The notes under the pieces: generated by a model
What the model was told of the DNA's origin: nothing
The model's database searches: none
The model's input: only the letters and a program-made list of their open reading frames with translations
NCBI GenBank assembly: GCA_902799465.1
Contig: CADCAS010000015.1
Span: forward strand, 1 to 47,657
Reading direction: 5' to 3'
Length of the DNA: 47,657 nt
DNA from: an uncultured Eubacteriales bacterium
Lineage (GTDB): Bacteria > Bacillota > Clostridia > Christensenellales > Aristaeellaceae
Shown here: piece by piece, positions 33,413 to 41,259 of the stretch
Position numbering within the stretch: position 1 is the first letter of the stretch
Layout of the letters: the number at the start of each line of letters is the position of its first letter
Position numbers and translations under genes: made by a program

Positions 33413-33736
33413 ATGTCTGAACACGTCAAGGTCTACACTTCCGAGGACATGAAGTCCGAGAACCTGAGCAAGAATCCGCTGACCCTGGTGGACTTCTGGG
33501 CCACCTGGTGCGGACCGTGCAAGATGCTCTCCCCCATCGTGGACGAGATCGCCGCGGAGAATCCGGATGTGGTGTTCGCCAAGGTGGACGTGGACCAGAA
33601 TCCCGACCTCGCCATGGGTCTGCGCATCACCGCCGTGCCCACGCTGATGCTGTTCAAAAACGGCGAGCTGGTGGAGCGGGTCATGGGCGTCCAGCCCAAG
33701 GCGACCATCCAGCGGATGATCGACCTGCATCGCTGA
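33413..33736 (+). CDS. trxA: thioredoxin
   Basis: The 107-residue thioredoxin has the redox motif WCGPC (Cys33, Cys36) in VDFWATWCGPCKML, and the cis-proline loop AVPTLMLF. It reduces disulfides in cytoplasmic proteins, probably with a thioredoxin reductase encoded elsewhere. The ATG at 33413 follows GGAGGTATCCCT; reading upstream to 33191 only passes through repeat DNA. It has its own terminator. Confidence 0.96.
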   Translation: MSEHVKVYTSEDMKSENLSKNPLTLVDFWATWCGPCKMLSPIVDEIAAENPDVVFAKVDVDQNPDLAMGLRITAVPTLMLFKNGELVERVMGVQPKATIQRMIDLHR

Positions 33737-33751
33737 CACACACTTCAGGCC

Positions 33752-33785
33752 GGCGGACGTTCTTGAAATGTCCGTCGGCTTTCCC
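33752..33785 (+). terminator. terminator of trxA
   Basis: GCCGGCGGAC and GTCCGTCGGC form a 10-bp stem (with one G-T type pair), followed by TTTCCC. Confidence 0.75.
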
Positions 33786-33801
33786 ATATTGTCGGGATAG
33801 G

Positions 33802-33952
33802 GAACGACCTCTCAGTCAGCCTAACGGCTGCCAGCTCCCCTGAAAGGGGAGCCAAGGCTGCCGCGTACATATTGAAATCCATTTGTCATTCTCTCTTGGC
33901 TCCCCTTCCAGCGGAGCTGGCACCGACGTAGTCGGTGACTGAGAGGTCGTTC
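33802..33952. repeat. CTCAGTC-type palindromic element, ACGACCTCTCAGTC subtype
   Basis: ACGACCTCTCAGTCA (33804-33818) is perfectly inverted at 33936-33950. The interior has AGCTCCCCTGAAAGGGGAGC and GGCTCCCCTTCCAGCGGAGC blocks and an A+T-rich middle. From 33953 to 34080 no gene is visible. Confidence 0.85.
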
Positions 33953-34080
33953 TCCCTTCAACCCGCGATATTCCACTCTGTCATGCTGACCGAGCCGCAT
34001 CTTTTATCCCCGAAAATCGTCCAAAATCCTCCTGAAATCGCGCACAGTGGGAAGATAAAGCGGCTTTTTATGGACATCGG

Positions 34081-34109
34081 TTGCGCGGTGTATACAAATG
34101 AGATAAAAT
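34081..34109 (+). promoter_or_regulatory. candidate promoter of the polysaccharide deacetylase gene
   Basis: TTGCGC (34081-34086), a 17-base spacer and TAAAAT (34104-34109) lie 67 bases upstream of the start codon. Confidence 0.5.
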
Positions 34110-34175
34110 GTATGGGAAAGTATCATGCGGCGAGGTGTGCGCACCCCGCCCGACAGGACAAAAGCAGGTGAACCT

Positions 34176-35588
34176 ATGCAGAAGAATACAGCGCGTCCCA
34201 AGGACACCGATGTGAATAAAAATGCACAGAAGCCCCGTTCGGCGGGCAAGGCCTACGCCCGGTCCGGCCAGGGCCAGCGCCGCACCGCCAGCGGCCAGCG
34301 CGCCCGCAGCGGCCAGACCCGCACCGCCGCCCGCCGCCGCACCCACAGGCCCGCCGGCGTACAGGGAATCCTTCTGAAGCTGAGCGACCTGACCTCCACC
34401 CGGGAGGGCATCATCAAGCTGTGCATCGGCTTCGCGGCGCTGATCGCGCTGATCGTGATCATCGGGCTGATCGCCACCCGGGGCGGCCAGCGGGACGTTT
34501 CCCGCGAACCGGTTCAGGCCGCGTCCAGCGTGGTTCAGGCGGACGGCCTGCCCACGGAGACGGAGACCGAGGCGGATGCCGCCGCGACAGCAGTTGAAGG
34601 GGTCGCCGCTCCCCAGCCCACCGCCGCGTCCGCGTCCTCCGGCTTCTCCATGACCCCCACCGGCGACGCCTGGCGGGCGGGCAAGTACGCGCCCGAGCCC
34701 CAGGGCGAGGACTATCTGCCGGTGTTCCGCAGCGCGGGCCGGGACGACAAGGTCGTCGCCATCACCGTGGACGACTGCTTCCAGACCGCCAACCTCAAGG
34801 AGATCATCCAGCTGGCGGAGAACACCGGCGGCCACCTGACCATCTTCCCCATCGGCAACCTGCTCAAGCGGCAGGAGCTGCAGGAGGTCATCAAGGCCGC
34901 CCACGCAAGCGGCCACGAGATCGAGAACCACACCTGGAGCCACGACGGGCTGTACAACCTGTCCGACGAGGAGATGGCCAAGCACGTGTTCGACCAGGAC
35001 CGCGCCGTGGATCTGGTGCTGGGCGTGAACTACCACACCCACTTCCTGCGTCCCCGGGGCGGCGACGACCGCAACGACCTGCGCACCCACTCCTACATCC
35101 GCCAGCTGGGCTACTACGGCATCGCACACTGGTCGGTGTCCGGCGCAATGGACATCGATAAGCTCAAGAAGTCCCTGACCCCCGGCGCGGTGTACCTGTT
35201 CCACTGCACCGACCTGGACCTGCAAAAGCTCAGGGAGTTCATCCCCTACGCCTCCAACCAGGGCTATCAGCTGATCACCTTCAACGAGATGTTCGGCTAT
35301 GAGGACAACGCCGAGGAGCTGCTCACCGACGATCCCACCACCCGCACCATCATACAGCTCGAGCCCTATGAGCGGGACTACAAGACCATCAAGGCCACCA
35401 CCTACGACTACGCCGCCTACGAGGTCCAGGCCGCGCTGATCGCCAAGGGCTTCCTCACCGGCGAGCCGGACGGCGTCTACGGCCCCGGCACCGCCAAGAG
35501 CGCCGCCGCCTGGCAGACCGCCGAGGGCTACACTGCCGACGGCGTGCTGACGCCGGAGCAGCAGAAGAAGCTGCTGGGGGTCGAATAG
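34176..35588 (+). CDS. membrane-anchored polysaccharide deacetylase-family protein (CE4/NodB) with peptidoglycan-binding domain
   Basis: From the ATG at 34176 (after AGCAGGTG) the protein has 470 residues: a very basic cytoplasmic N-terminus (1-60), one membrane helix (about 79-100), a Ser/Ala/Thr/Glu linker (105-165), a NodB domain (about 190-380) and a PG_binding_1 domain (about 410-470, GFLTGEPDGVYGPGTAKSA). The NodB zinc motif is present as TVDDC (Asp199, Asp200) and HTWSH (His252, His256); motif 1 has Cys where Gly is usual. CE4 enzymes remove acetyl groups from peptidoglycan sugars, blocking lysozyme. The wall-binding domain supports a peptidoglycan substrate. Activity is likely but not certain, given the altered motif 1. 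Confidence 0.88.
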   Translation: MQKNTARPKDTDVNKNAQKPRSAGKAYARSGQGQRRTASGQRARSGQTRTAARRRTHRPAGVQGILLKLSDLTSTREGIIKLCIGFAALIALIVIIGLIATRGGQRDVSREPVQAASSVVQADGLPTETETEADAAATAVEGVAAPQPTAASASSGFSMTPTGDAWRAGKYAPEPQGEDYLPVFRSAGRDDKVVAITVDDCFQTANLKEIIQLAENTGGHLTIFPIGNLLKRQELQEVIKAAHASGHEIENHTWSHDGLYNLSDEEMAKHVFDQDRAVDLVLGVNYHTHFLRPRGGDDRNDLRTHSYIRQLGYYGIAHWSVSGAMDIDKLKKSLTPGAVYLFHCTDLDLQKLREFIPYASNQGYQLITFNEMFGYEDNAEELLTDDPTTRTIIQLEPYERDYKTIKATTYDYAAYEVQAALIAKGFLTGEPDGVYGPGTAKSAAAWQTAEGYTADGVLTPEQQKKLLGVE

Positions 35589-35589
35589 A

Positions 35590-35620
35590 GGAAAGCGGGC
35601 CGCGGCCCGCTTTCCTTTAT
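35590..35620 (+). terminator. terminator of the deacetylase gene
   Basis: A perfect 26-base palindrome (GGAAAGCGGGCCG and its complement, 35590-35615) is followed by TTTAT, directly after the stop codon. Confidence 0.8.
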
Positions 35621-35702
35621 TCGGTCATTCGTCGTATTTTACGGAGCGGGTCGTGAACTATCCACTCCCCACTTTCATCATCCACTGTCAGGAGAAAACG
35701 CC

Positions 35703-36860
35703 ATGAAGCTCCCCCGCATCCTGTCCAACAACCCGAAGCTGCAATCGCTGGAGAACCGGGTGATCGTAAAGGCCAGCCGCCTCGTGAAGGGCATCGACAC
35801 GAACAAGGTGGTGTTCGAGAGCTTCCGGGGGCGCAGCTACAGCGACAATCCCCGGGTGATCTCGGAGCGCCTGCACGCGCTGCGGCCCGAGACGGACATC
35901 GTCTGGCTGTTCAAGGGCGACGCCTTTCACGAGATGCGCAGGGCGGTCCCGGACTACGTGCGGTGCGTGAACCGGCGGTCCCGGAAGTCCTGGATCGAGC
36001 TGGCCACGGCGCGGGTGTGGGTGGACAACTTCACCAAGGATCCGGAGCTGCGCGACTTCCCAAAGGATAAGCAGTTCTACGTCCAGACCTGGCACGGCGA
36101 CCGGCCCATCAAGAAGATCTGCTACGACACCGCCGACGTCGGCTACCGCCTGGAGGAGGAATGCAGCCGGGTGGTGACGGGATCGGACTTCGGCATGCGG
36201 ATGTACCGCACCGCCTTTCGCTACAACGGCGAATACCTCAACGTCGGCGCGCCCCGCAACGACATCCTGGTGAAAAACGACCCCGCCGACGCGCGGCGGG
36301 TGCGTGAAAAGCTGGGGGTGCCCGACGGGGTGAAGCTGCTGCTGTACGCCCCCACCTACCGCGAGGACACCGCCGTCATTCCCCGAGCGTCCCGGATGGA
36401 CCTGGGGCGGGTGCTCTCGCTGCTGGAGCGCGGCGGCGAGAGGTGGCTTTGCCTGTACCGCGCCCACTACCTGTCCGAGGGCATCGAGGTGGAGGCCGTG
36501 CGGGACCGGCTGGTGGACGCCACCCGCTACGAGGACATGTCCGAGCTGCTGCTGGTCGCCGATATGCTGCTGACGGACTACTCCTCCTGCGCCACGGACT
36601 ATTGCGTGCTGGATAAGCCCGTGTTCATGTACATGGCCGACTTCGACCACTACCTGTCCACCCGGCCCTGCTACTACGACCCCCACGACACCCCGCTGCT
36701 GATCGCCCACGACCAGGCCGAGCTGGAGCGCCTGATCCTGGACACCAGCCCCGCCGCCGCCCGGGAGAACTGCCGCGCCCTGCGGGAATGGTATGGCATC
36801 AACGAGACAGGCCGCGCCACCGACGAGGTGTGCGCTTACATCATCGACAAGCTCAAATAA
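35703..36860 (+). CDS. CDP-glycerol:poly(glycerophosphate) glycerophosphotransferase family protein (TagB/TagF-like)
   Basis: The 385-residue protein belongs to the Glyphos_transf family that transfers glycerol-phosphate (or ribitol-phosphate) from the CDP form onto teichoic-acid or related glycopolymers at the inner membrane face. Family motifs are TWHGDRPIKK (His131 as the probable base), LYAPTYRED (about 213-221) and LLTDYSSCATDYCVLDKPVF (about 286-305). There is no membrane helix. AGGAG lies nine bases before the ATG at 35703. No other teichoic-acid genes are adjacent, so acceptor and polymer are unknown. Confidence 0.88.
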   Translation: MKLPRILSNNPKLQSLENRVIVKASRLVKGIDTNKVVFESFRGRSYSDNPRVISERLHALRPETDIVWLFKGDAFHEMRRAVPDYVRCVNRRSRKSWIELATARVWVDNFTKDPELRDFPKDKQFYVQTWHGDRPIKKICYDTADVGYRLEEECSRVVTGSDFGMRMYRTAFRYNGEYLNVGAPRNDILVKNDPADARRVREKLGVPDGVKLLLYAPTYREDTAVIPRASRMDLGRVLSLLERGGERWLCLYRAHYLSEGIEVEAVRDRLVDATRYEDMSELLLVADMLLTDYSSCATDYCVLDKPVFMYMADFDHYLSTRPCYYDPHDTPLLIAHDQAELERLILDTSPAAARENCRALREWYGINETGRATDEVCAYIIDKLK

Positions 36861-36877
36861 ACTGGCAGATGATGGCA

Positions 36878-36912
36878 GACTCCCTCCGTCAGCCCTGCGG
36901 GCTGAGGGAGTC
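36878..36912. repeat. minimal CTCAGTC-type hairpin
   Basis: GACTCCCTCCGTCAGCCC and GGGCTGAGGGAGTC form a 35-base hairpin made only of the ends of the palindrome family; it looks like an internally deleted copy. Confidence 0.7.
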
Positions 36913-36927
36913 CATGCCCGTTGAACC

Positions 36928-36960
36928 AATAAAAACGCTCCCTCGCGGGAGCGCTTTTAT
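36928..36960. terminator. bidirectional terminator between convergent genes
   Basis: CGCTCCC (36936-36942) and GGGAGCG (36947-36953) form the stem. AATAAAAA lies on the left and CTTTTATT on the right, giving a T tract on both strands between the convergent genes ending at 36860 and 36967. Confidence 0.85.
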
Positions 36961-36966
36961 TCCGGG

Positions 36967-37509
36967 TTACTTCAGGTAGGAGTAACGGGCGGACACCCAG
37001 GCTTTGTAGCCCTTGTAGTAGACTGCAAACCAGGCGTTGCCGTAGCTGTCGGTGGACATCTTGCCGCGATAGCTCAGCTTCGTGCCCTTGGAGATGGTGC
37101 CAACCTTGGTGCCGCTGGTGCGGGGGGACAGGCGGACGTTGACGCTCGCGGTGGCCTGCACCTTGCGGGTGGTGTCATAGTACACATACTCGTCGTCGTC
37201 ATCGTAATAGATCACGGACGCGCTGCCGCCCACGCGGGCGTACTTGGTGGAGACCCAGCCGGTCTTGCCCTTCCACCTGATCTTGAGCCAGTAGACGCCG
37301 CGGTCGTCCCGCTTGCGGGAGTCCAGGTAGGTGGCCGTCTGGCCTTTGTACAGGGTGCCGCGGGAGGAATAATACAGGCCGGGGCCGGTACGGACATTGC
37401 AGTTGCCCGTCGCGGTCACTTTAGAAGCGGCCATCGCCACCGTGGCGAAGGTGGACATGCACAGCGCAACCACCATCAGCGCCGCCATCATACGCAGGAA
37501 TTTCTTCAT
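36967..37509 (-). CDS. secreted protein with two bacterial SH3 domains
   Basis: The ATG at 37509 gives a 180-residue precursor with a clear signal peptide (MKKFLRMMAALMVVALCMST..., cleavage near AMAA). Two SH3b domains follow, about 31-95 (NCNVRTGPGLYYSSRGTLYK) and 115-180 (ASVNVRLSPRTSGTKVGTIS), joined by a Tyr/Asp-rich linker (YYDDDDEYVYYD). Such proteins usually bind the cell wall. No catalytic domain is present. The ribosome site AAGGAG is 12 bases upstream. A good promoter lies at 37558-37586. Confidence 0.85.
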   Translation of the reverse strand: MKKFLRMMAALMVVALCMSTFATVAMAASKVTATGNCNVRTGPGLYYSSRGTLYKGQTATYLDSRKRDDRGVYWLKIRWKGKTGWVSTKYARVGGSASVIYYDDDDEYVYYDTTRKVQATASVNVRLSPRTSGTKVGTISKGTKLSYRGKMSTDSYGNAWFAVYYKGYKAWVSARYSYLK

Positions 37510-37557
37510 TTCAAGTACACGCTCCTTCTCGGTTGCCCGATCAATTTTGACATTTCT

Positions 37558-37586
37558 ATGATAATACTTTGTGGCATTTGTGTCAA
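37558..37586 (-). promoter_or_regulatory. promoter of the SH3-domain gene
   Basis: A perfect -35 TTGACA (37586-37581), 17-base spacer and -10 TATCAT (37563-37558), 49 bases upstream of the start codon. Confidence 0.8.
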
Positions 37587-37958
37587 TCACAAAACTGTTT
37601 CATTTTGTTAAAACTTTTCTGTATATGTTACAATTGTATTTTAAATGAAATATTCATGTCCTGTCGCTCAGCTTCTCTCTACCCCAGAATATATTGGATT
37701 TTCAGCCAATTTAGAACTCATTCAAATATTACATCATAAGTAATAATATGGCCCTGCCCGAAAAAGTTTTACACCCTCCATCCGGTGCTCATCTATGTCC
37801 GTTCCGCCTAAATATGACGAAGTTTTGCCACACATTCACAACATCTTAAACACTTTGAAAATGTCCTTCATGGCTGTTCGCCGCCCCGGTCCGTGGGGCA
37901 GTCCCGGGCATTGCGCCCCATCATTTTCCATTCTCCATTTTCCATTCTCCATTCTCAA
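37587..37958. other. A+T-rich gene-free stretch with one heptamer arm
   Basis: From 37587 to 37870 the DNA is A+T-rich without credible open frames, hairpins or promoters on the plus strand. At 37922-37958 a run of inverted GGAGAAT and GGAAAAT heptamers overlaps the last codons of the LysR gene; no left arm is visible. Confidence 0.6.
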
Positions 37959-38848
37959 TCCCCTCTCGTCTCCGGGATCGTCCTCTCCTTCCAGTCCCGG
38001 ACGTACTCCACAAACCGGCGGGAAGAGACGGAGGCGGCGCGGCGCTCGGGATAGGCCAGGGCGATCTCACGGGCCATGGGCGGGTCCAGGGGGCGCTTGA
38101 CCACCCGGAAGGACGTGCGGCGCAGCACCAGGTCGGACAGCACGCTGACGCCCAGCCCGCCCTCCACCATGGCGATGATGGCGTGGTCGTCCTCCACCAC
38201 GAACTGGGTGTTGGGCCGGACGGGGCGGCTGGAGAGCATCTCTCGGATGCCGCCGGGGGTATTTTCGGCGTACATGATGAAGGGCTCGGGCAGCAGCGCG
38301 TCCAGGGGGATGGATTCACGCTCGGCCAGCGGGTGCCCCTCGGGCAGCACGGCCAGCAGCGGGTCCGTTATCATGTGCAGCGCGGACAGACCCTCCCGCA
38401 CCGGCAGCTGGGTGAAGCCCAGGTCCACGCGGCCCTGGATCAGCCACTCCTGGATCTGGGCGTAGTCGCCGTGGAGCAGCTCAAAGGTGATGTGGGGATA
38501 GCTCTGGCGGAAGGCGTGGATGATTTCCGGCAGCCAGTGGGTGGACACGCTGGTGAAGGTGCCGATGCGCAGGTGGCCCGATTCCATGCCCTTGAGCGCG
38601 TCCCGCTTCTCCCCCACCAGCCGCCAGCTATCGCACAGCGCCTCAATGTAGGGCATCAGCTCCTGACCGTCGCTGGTCAGCTGCACCCCGGAGCGGTCCC
38701 GGCGCAGCAGCTTCAGCCCGCACTCGTCCTCCAGGGCGTTCAGGATGTACGTCATCCCCGACTGGGTGTAGCCCAGCGCCTCCGCCGCCTTCGTCAGGCT
38801 TCGCAGCTCCACCGTCTTGAGAAACGCCTCGTACTTCGATATGCTCAC
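37955..38848 (-). CDS. LysR-family transcriptional regulator
   Basis: A GTG start at 38848 after GGGGGG gives 297 residues. The winged HTH occupies about 1-60 (YEAFLKTVELRSLTKAAEAL, MTYILNALEDECGLKLLRRD) and the LysR substrate-binding domain about 90-290 (LRIGTFTSV, EGGLGVSVL). Regulators of this type bind a small effector and usually control an adjacent divergent gene, but the neighbour on the other side (DegV) is separated by a repeat element and its own promoter. Ligand and targets are unknown. Confidence 0.92.
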   Translation of the reverse strand: MSISKYEAFLKTVELRSLTKAAEALGYTQSGMTYILNALEDECGLKLLRRDRSGVQLTSDGQELMPYIEALCDSWRLVGEKRDALKGMESGHLRIGTFTSVSTHWLPEIIHAFRQSYPHITFELLHGDYAQIQEWLIQGRVDLGFTQLPVREGLSALHMITDPLLAVLPEGHPLAERESIPLDALLPEPFIMYAENTPGGIREMLSSRPVRPNTQFVVEDDHAIIAMVEGGLGVSVLSDLVLRRTSFRVVKRPLDPPMAREIALAYPERRAASVSSRRFVEYVRDWKERTIPETRGD

Positions 38849-38945
38849 GCCATCATCCCCCCACTATGATTATAGCGTATCGGGGATAAAAATGCAAATC
38901 AAGGAGAGTGATGGCATTCGTTCTATACGCAGATCGGTGTGTATC

Positions 38946-39118
38946 GAATTAGGAATTAGAAATTAGGAATTAGGAATTAGGAATGAATGGCTTGGCCGCG
39001 TCGGAACGTCGATGCGCCGCCCGCCGGGTCGTACCTATCGCGTCGGTATCGGCCGCCCCACAGTGCGCGCGGCAGCCGCTCTTAATTCCTAATTCCTCAT
39101 TCCTAATTCCTCATTTTC
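38946..39118. repeat. heptamer-armed repeat element (AGGAATT/AGGAATG arms)
   Basis: Left arm 38946-38985 and right arm 39082-39118 carry AGGAATT and AGGAATG units in inverted order. The core has ATGGCTTGGCCGCG, TGCGCCGCCCGCCGG and GCGCGGCAGC, shared with 22962, 25537 and 40955. Confidence 0.85.
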
Positions 39119-39217
39119 CCCGACGAATCCATGATTCTCTCATAACGTGAACTGTTATTACCAGTGAGGTAAAAATTCAGTAAAACCATCCCCCGTCCGG
39201 GACAGGGAAGGAGGGGG

Positions 39218-39228
39218 TATGGTATAAT
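39218..39228 (+). promoter_or_regulatory. extended -10 promoter of the degV-trmO unit
   Basis: TATGGTATAAT (-10 TATAAT at 39223-39228 with upstream TG) lies 60 bases before the degV start; no good -35 is visible. Confidence 0.55.
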
Positions 39229-39288
39229 GGTTAATAATCACAGATGGATTGGAAATGGGAATATAAACGCATTCGGGAGGTGAGGGAT

Positions 39289-40161
39289 ATGGCGGATTAC
39301 GTGATCATGACGGACTCCTCCTGCGACCTGCCGGCGAAGCTGGCGGACGAGATGGAGCTTGCGGTGCTGCCCCTGTCGGTGTACATCGAGGACAAGCAAT
39401 ACTACAACTATCTGGACGGGCGCAACATCTCCTTCAAGGACATCTACGCGAAGCTGCGCACCAAGTGTCCGGCCAAGACCTCGGCGGTGAACATGGACGC
39501 CTTCATCGGCCCCATGGAGGAGATCTTAAAATCCGGGCGGGACATACTGTATATAGGCTTCTCCTCGGGCCTCAGCGGCACCTACAACGCCGGTGCGGCG
39601 GCGGCCCAGGAACTGGCGGGCCAGTATCCCCAGCGCAAGCTGCTGGCGGTGGATTCGCTGTGCGCGTCGCTGGGCCAGGGGCTGCTGGTGTGGCACGCCT
39701 GGCAGCATAAGCAGGCGGGCATGGACATCGACGCGCTGTATCAGTGGGTGCTGGACAACCGGCTTCACCTGTGCCATTGGTTCACCATCGACGATCTGAT
39801 GTTCCTAAAGCGCGGCGGGCGCATCTCCGGGGCCACGGCGGTGGTGGGCTCCATGCTGTCCATCAAGCCCGTGATGCACGTGGACAACGAGGGCCATCTC
39901 ATCAAGGTGAGCACCGCGCGCGGGCGCAAGGCCTCCATTCGGGCGCTGGCCGACGAGGCCGGGAAGCGGGGCGTTGACCTGGAGAACCAGACCATCTTCA
40001 TCTCCCACGGCGACTGTGAGGACGATGCCAACTACCTGGCCGACATCATGCGCAGCCGCTTCCATGTGAAGGACGTGCTGGTGAACTACGTGGGGCCCGT
40101 CATCGGGGCGCACTCCGGGCCCGGCACCATCGCCCTGTTCTTCATGGGGACGGAGCGCTGA
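39289..40161 (+). CDS. DegV family fatty-acid-binding protein
   Basis: The ATG at 39289 behind GGGAGGTGAGGG gives 290 residues. DegV proteins bind a fatty acid between two domains and, as FakB, present it to the kinase FakA for phosphorylation before phospholipid synthesis. Signatures are VIMTDSSCDLP at the N-terminus, KTSAVNMDAF near 60-70, GFSSGLSGTYNAG near 91-103 and the late SHGDCEDDANYL and GPVIGAHSGPGTIALFF. No fakA is adjacent. It forms a two-gene unit with trmO, one base apart. Confidence 0.9.
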   Translation: MADYVIMTDSSCDLPAKLADEMELAVLPLSVYIEDKQYYNYLDGRNISFKDIYAKLRTKCPAKTSAVNMDAFIGPMEEILKSGRDILYIGFSSGLSGTYNAGAAAAQELAGQYPQRKLLAVDSLCASLGQGLLVWHAWQHKQAGMDIDALYQWVLDNRLHLCHWFTIDDLMFLKRGGRISGATAVVGSMLSIKPVMHVDNEGHLIKVSTARGRKASIRALADEAGKRGVDLENQTIFISHGDCEDDANYLADIMRSRFHVKDVLVNYVGPVIGAHSGPGTIALFFMGTER

Positions 40162-40162
40162 C

Positions 40163-40852
40163 ATGGCGGCGGTCTTTGAACCCATCGCCCGCATCCGCAC
40201 CGACTTCCCCAGCAAGTTCGGCATCCCCCGCCAGAGCGGGCTCGTGGACGCGCTGAAGGGGCGGGTCGTGTTCGAGCCGAAATATCGAGACCCCTCCGCC
40301 CTGCGCGGGCTGGAGGGGTACTCTCATGTCTGGCTGCTGTGGGAGTTCTCGGAATCGGTGATGGAGGGATGGTCCCCCACCGTGAAGCCGCCCCGGCTGG
40401 GCGGCAACCGGCGCATGGGCGTTTTCGCCACGCGCTCCCCCTTCCGCCCCAACCCCATCGGCCTGTCCTGCGTGCGGCTGGAGGGGATCGACCTGAACGC
40501 GCCCGACGGCCCGGTGCTGTACGTGGCCGGGGCCGACCTGATGGACGGCACCCCCATCTTCGACATCAAGCCCTACCTCCCCCACGCCGACTGCCACCCC
40601 GAGGCCACCGGGGGCTTCTCCGACGCGGTGAAGGACTACGCCCTGCGGGTGGACTTCCCGCCCCGGCTGCTCGCCCTCCTGCCCCCGGACCGGCATGAGG
40701 CCATCCTCCAGGTCCTCGCCCAGGACCCCCGCCCCGGCTACAAGCACAAGGACGACGGGCGGCGCTACGGCGTCTCCTTCGCCGGCTTCGACGTGCGCTT
40801 CACCGTCGCCGGAGACGTGCTGACGGTGGTGGAGGTTGTGCCGCTGCCATAG
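40163..40852 (+). CDS. trmO: tRNA (N6-threonylcarbamoyladenosine(37)-N6)-methyltransferase TrmO
   Basis: The 229-residue protein has the TrmO/TsaA beta-barrel: IARIRTDFPSKFGIPRQSGL at the start, YSHVWLLWEF, the motif RRMGVFATRSPFRPNPIGLS and the late KPYLPHADCHPEATGGF. It methylates t6A37 in tRNA-Thr using S-adenosylmethionine. The C-terminal extension (about 150-229, DPRPGYKHKDDGRRYGVSFA) is the usual second domain. It begins one base after the degV stop and ends at a terminator. Confidence 0.93.
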   Translation: MAAVFEPIARIRTDFPSKFGIPRQSGLVDALKGRVVFEPKYRDPSALRGLEGYSHVWLLWEFSESVMEGWSPTVKPPRLGGNRRMGVFATRSPFRPNPIGLSCVRLEGIDLNAPDGPVLYVAGADLMDGTPIFDIKPYLPHADCHPEATGGFSDAVKDYALRVDFPPRLLALLPPDRHEAILQVLAQDPRPGYKHKDDGRRYGVSFAGFDVRFTVAGDVLTVVEVVPLP

Positions 40853-40853
40853 A

Positions 40854-40882
40854 ACCGGTACAGCATCAGGCCGGTCGTTTTT
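40854..40882 (+). terminator. terminator of degV-trmO
   Basis: ACCGG (40854-40858) and CCGGT (40871-40875) form a short stem, followed by CGTTTTT, just after the trmO stop. Confidence 0.7.
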
Positions 40883-40917
40883 CTGAGTCAGGGTTTCTCT
40901 GACAACATCAATCGGCG

Positions 40918-41208
40918 GTAACTGTTCAGTCCTTCGGAGAATTGGGATTCGTCGAATGAGAAATTAGGAATGAGGAATTAGGAATGAGGAATTAGGAATG
41001 AGGAATTAGGAATTATAAATGGCTTGGCTGCGAAGGGGCGGCGATGCGCCGCCTGTCAGGCAGTACGTATTGTTTCGGTATATGGCGGGCGGCCATTGGC
41101 CGCCCCTACAGCGTGCGCGGCAGCAACTATTCATTCCTAATTCCTAATTTCTAATTCCTAATTCTTCCAGCCAAACCTCCATTTATCACAGCAGGACTGA
41201 ATAGATAC
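40918..41208. mobile_element. MITE-like element, copy 3 (IS66-type ends) enclosing a heptamer-armed repeat
   Basis: GTAACTGTTCAGTCCT (40918-40933) is inverted as AGGACTGAATAGATAC (41193-41208). Flanks AATCGGCG (40910-40917) and AATCAGCG (41209-41216) match 7 of 8 bases. Its right end, TTTATCACAGCAG plus ACTGAATAGATAC, is shared with copy 2. Confidence 0.88.
40955..41166. repeat. heptamer-armed repeat (AGGAATT/AGGAATG) nested in MITE copy 3
   Basis: The left arm (40955-41018) alternates AGGAATG and AGGAATT; the right arm (41131-41166) has inverted AGGAATT, AGAAATT and AGGAATG. The core has ATGGCTTGGCTGCG, TGCGCCGCC and GCGCGGCAGCA. Confidence 0.85.
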
Positions 41209-41218
41209 AATCAGCGTA

Positions 41219-41258
41219 AAACATCCCCCCGTGCGAAAACAACACGGGGGATGTTTTC
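41219..41258 (-). terminator. terminator of the acyl-CoA synthetase gene
   Basis: ACATCCCCCCGTG (41221-41233) pairs with CACGGGGGATGT (41243-41254), with TTT on the minus-strand 3' side and TTTCTTT on the plus side, so it may work both ways. Confidence 0.8.
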
Positions 41259-41259
41259 T

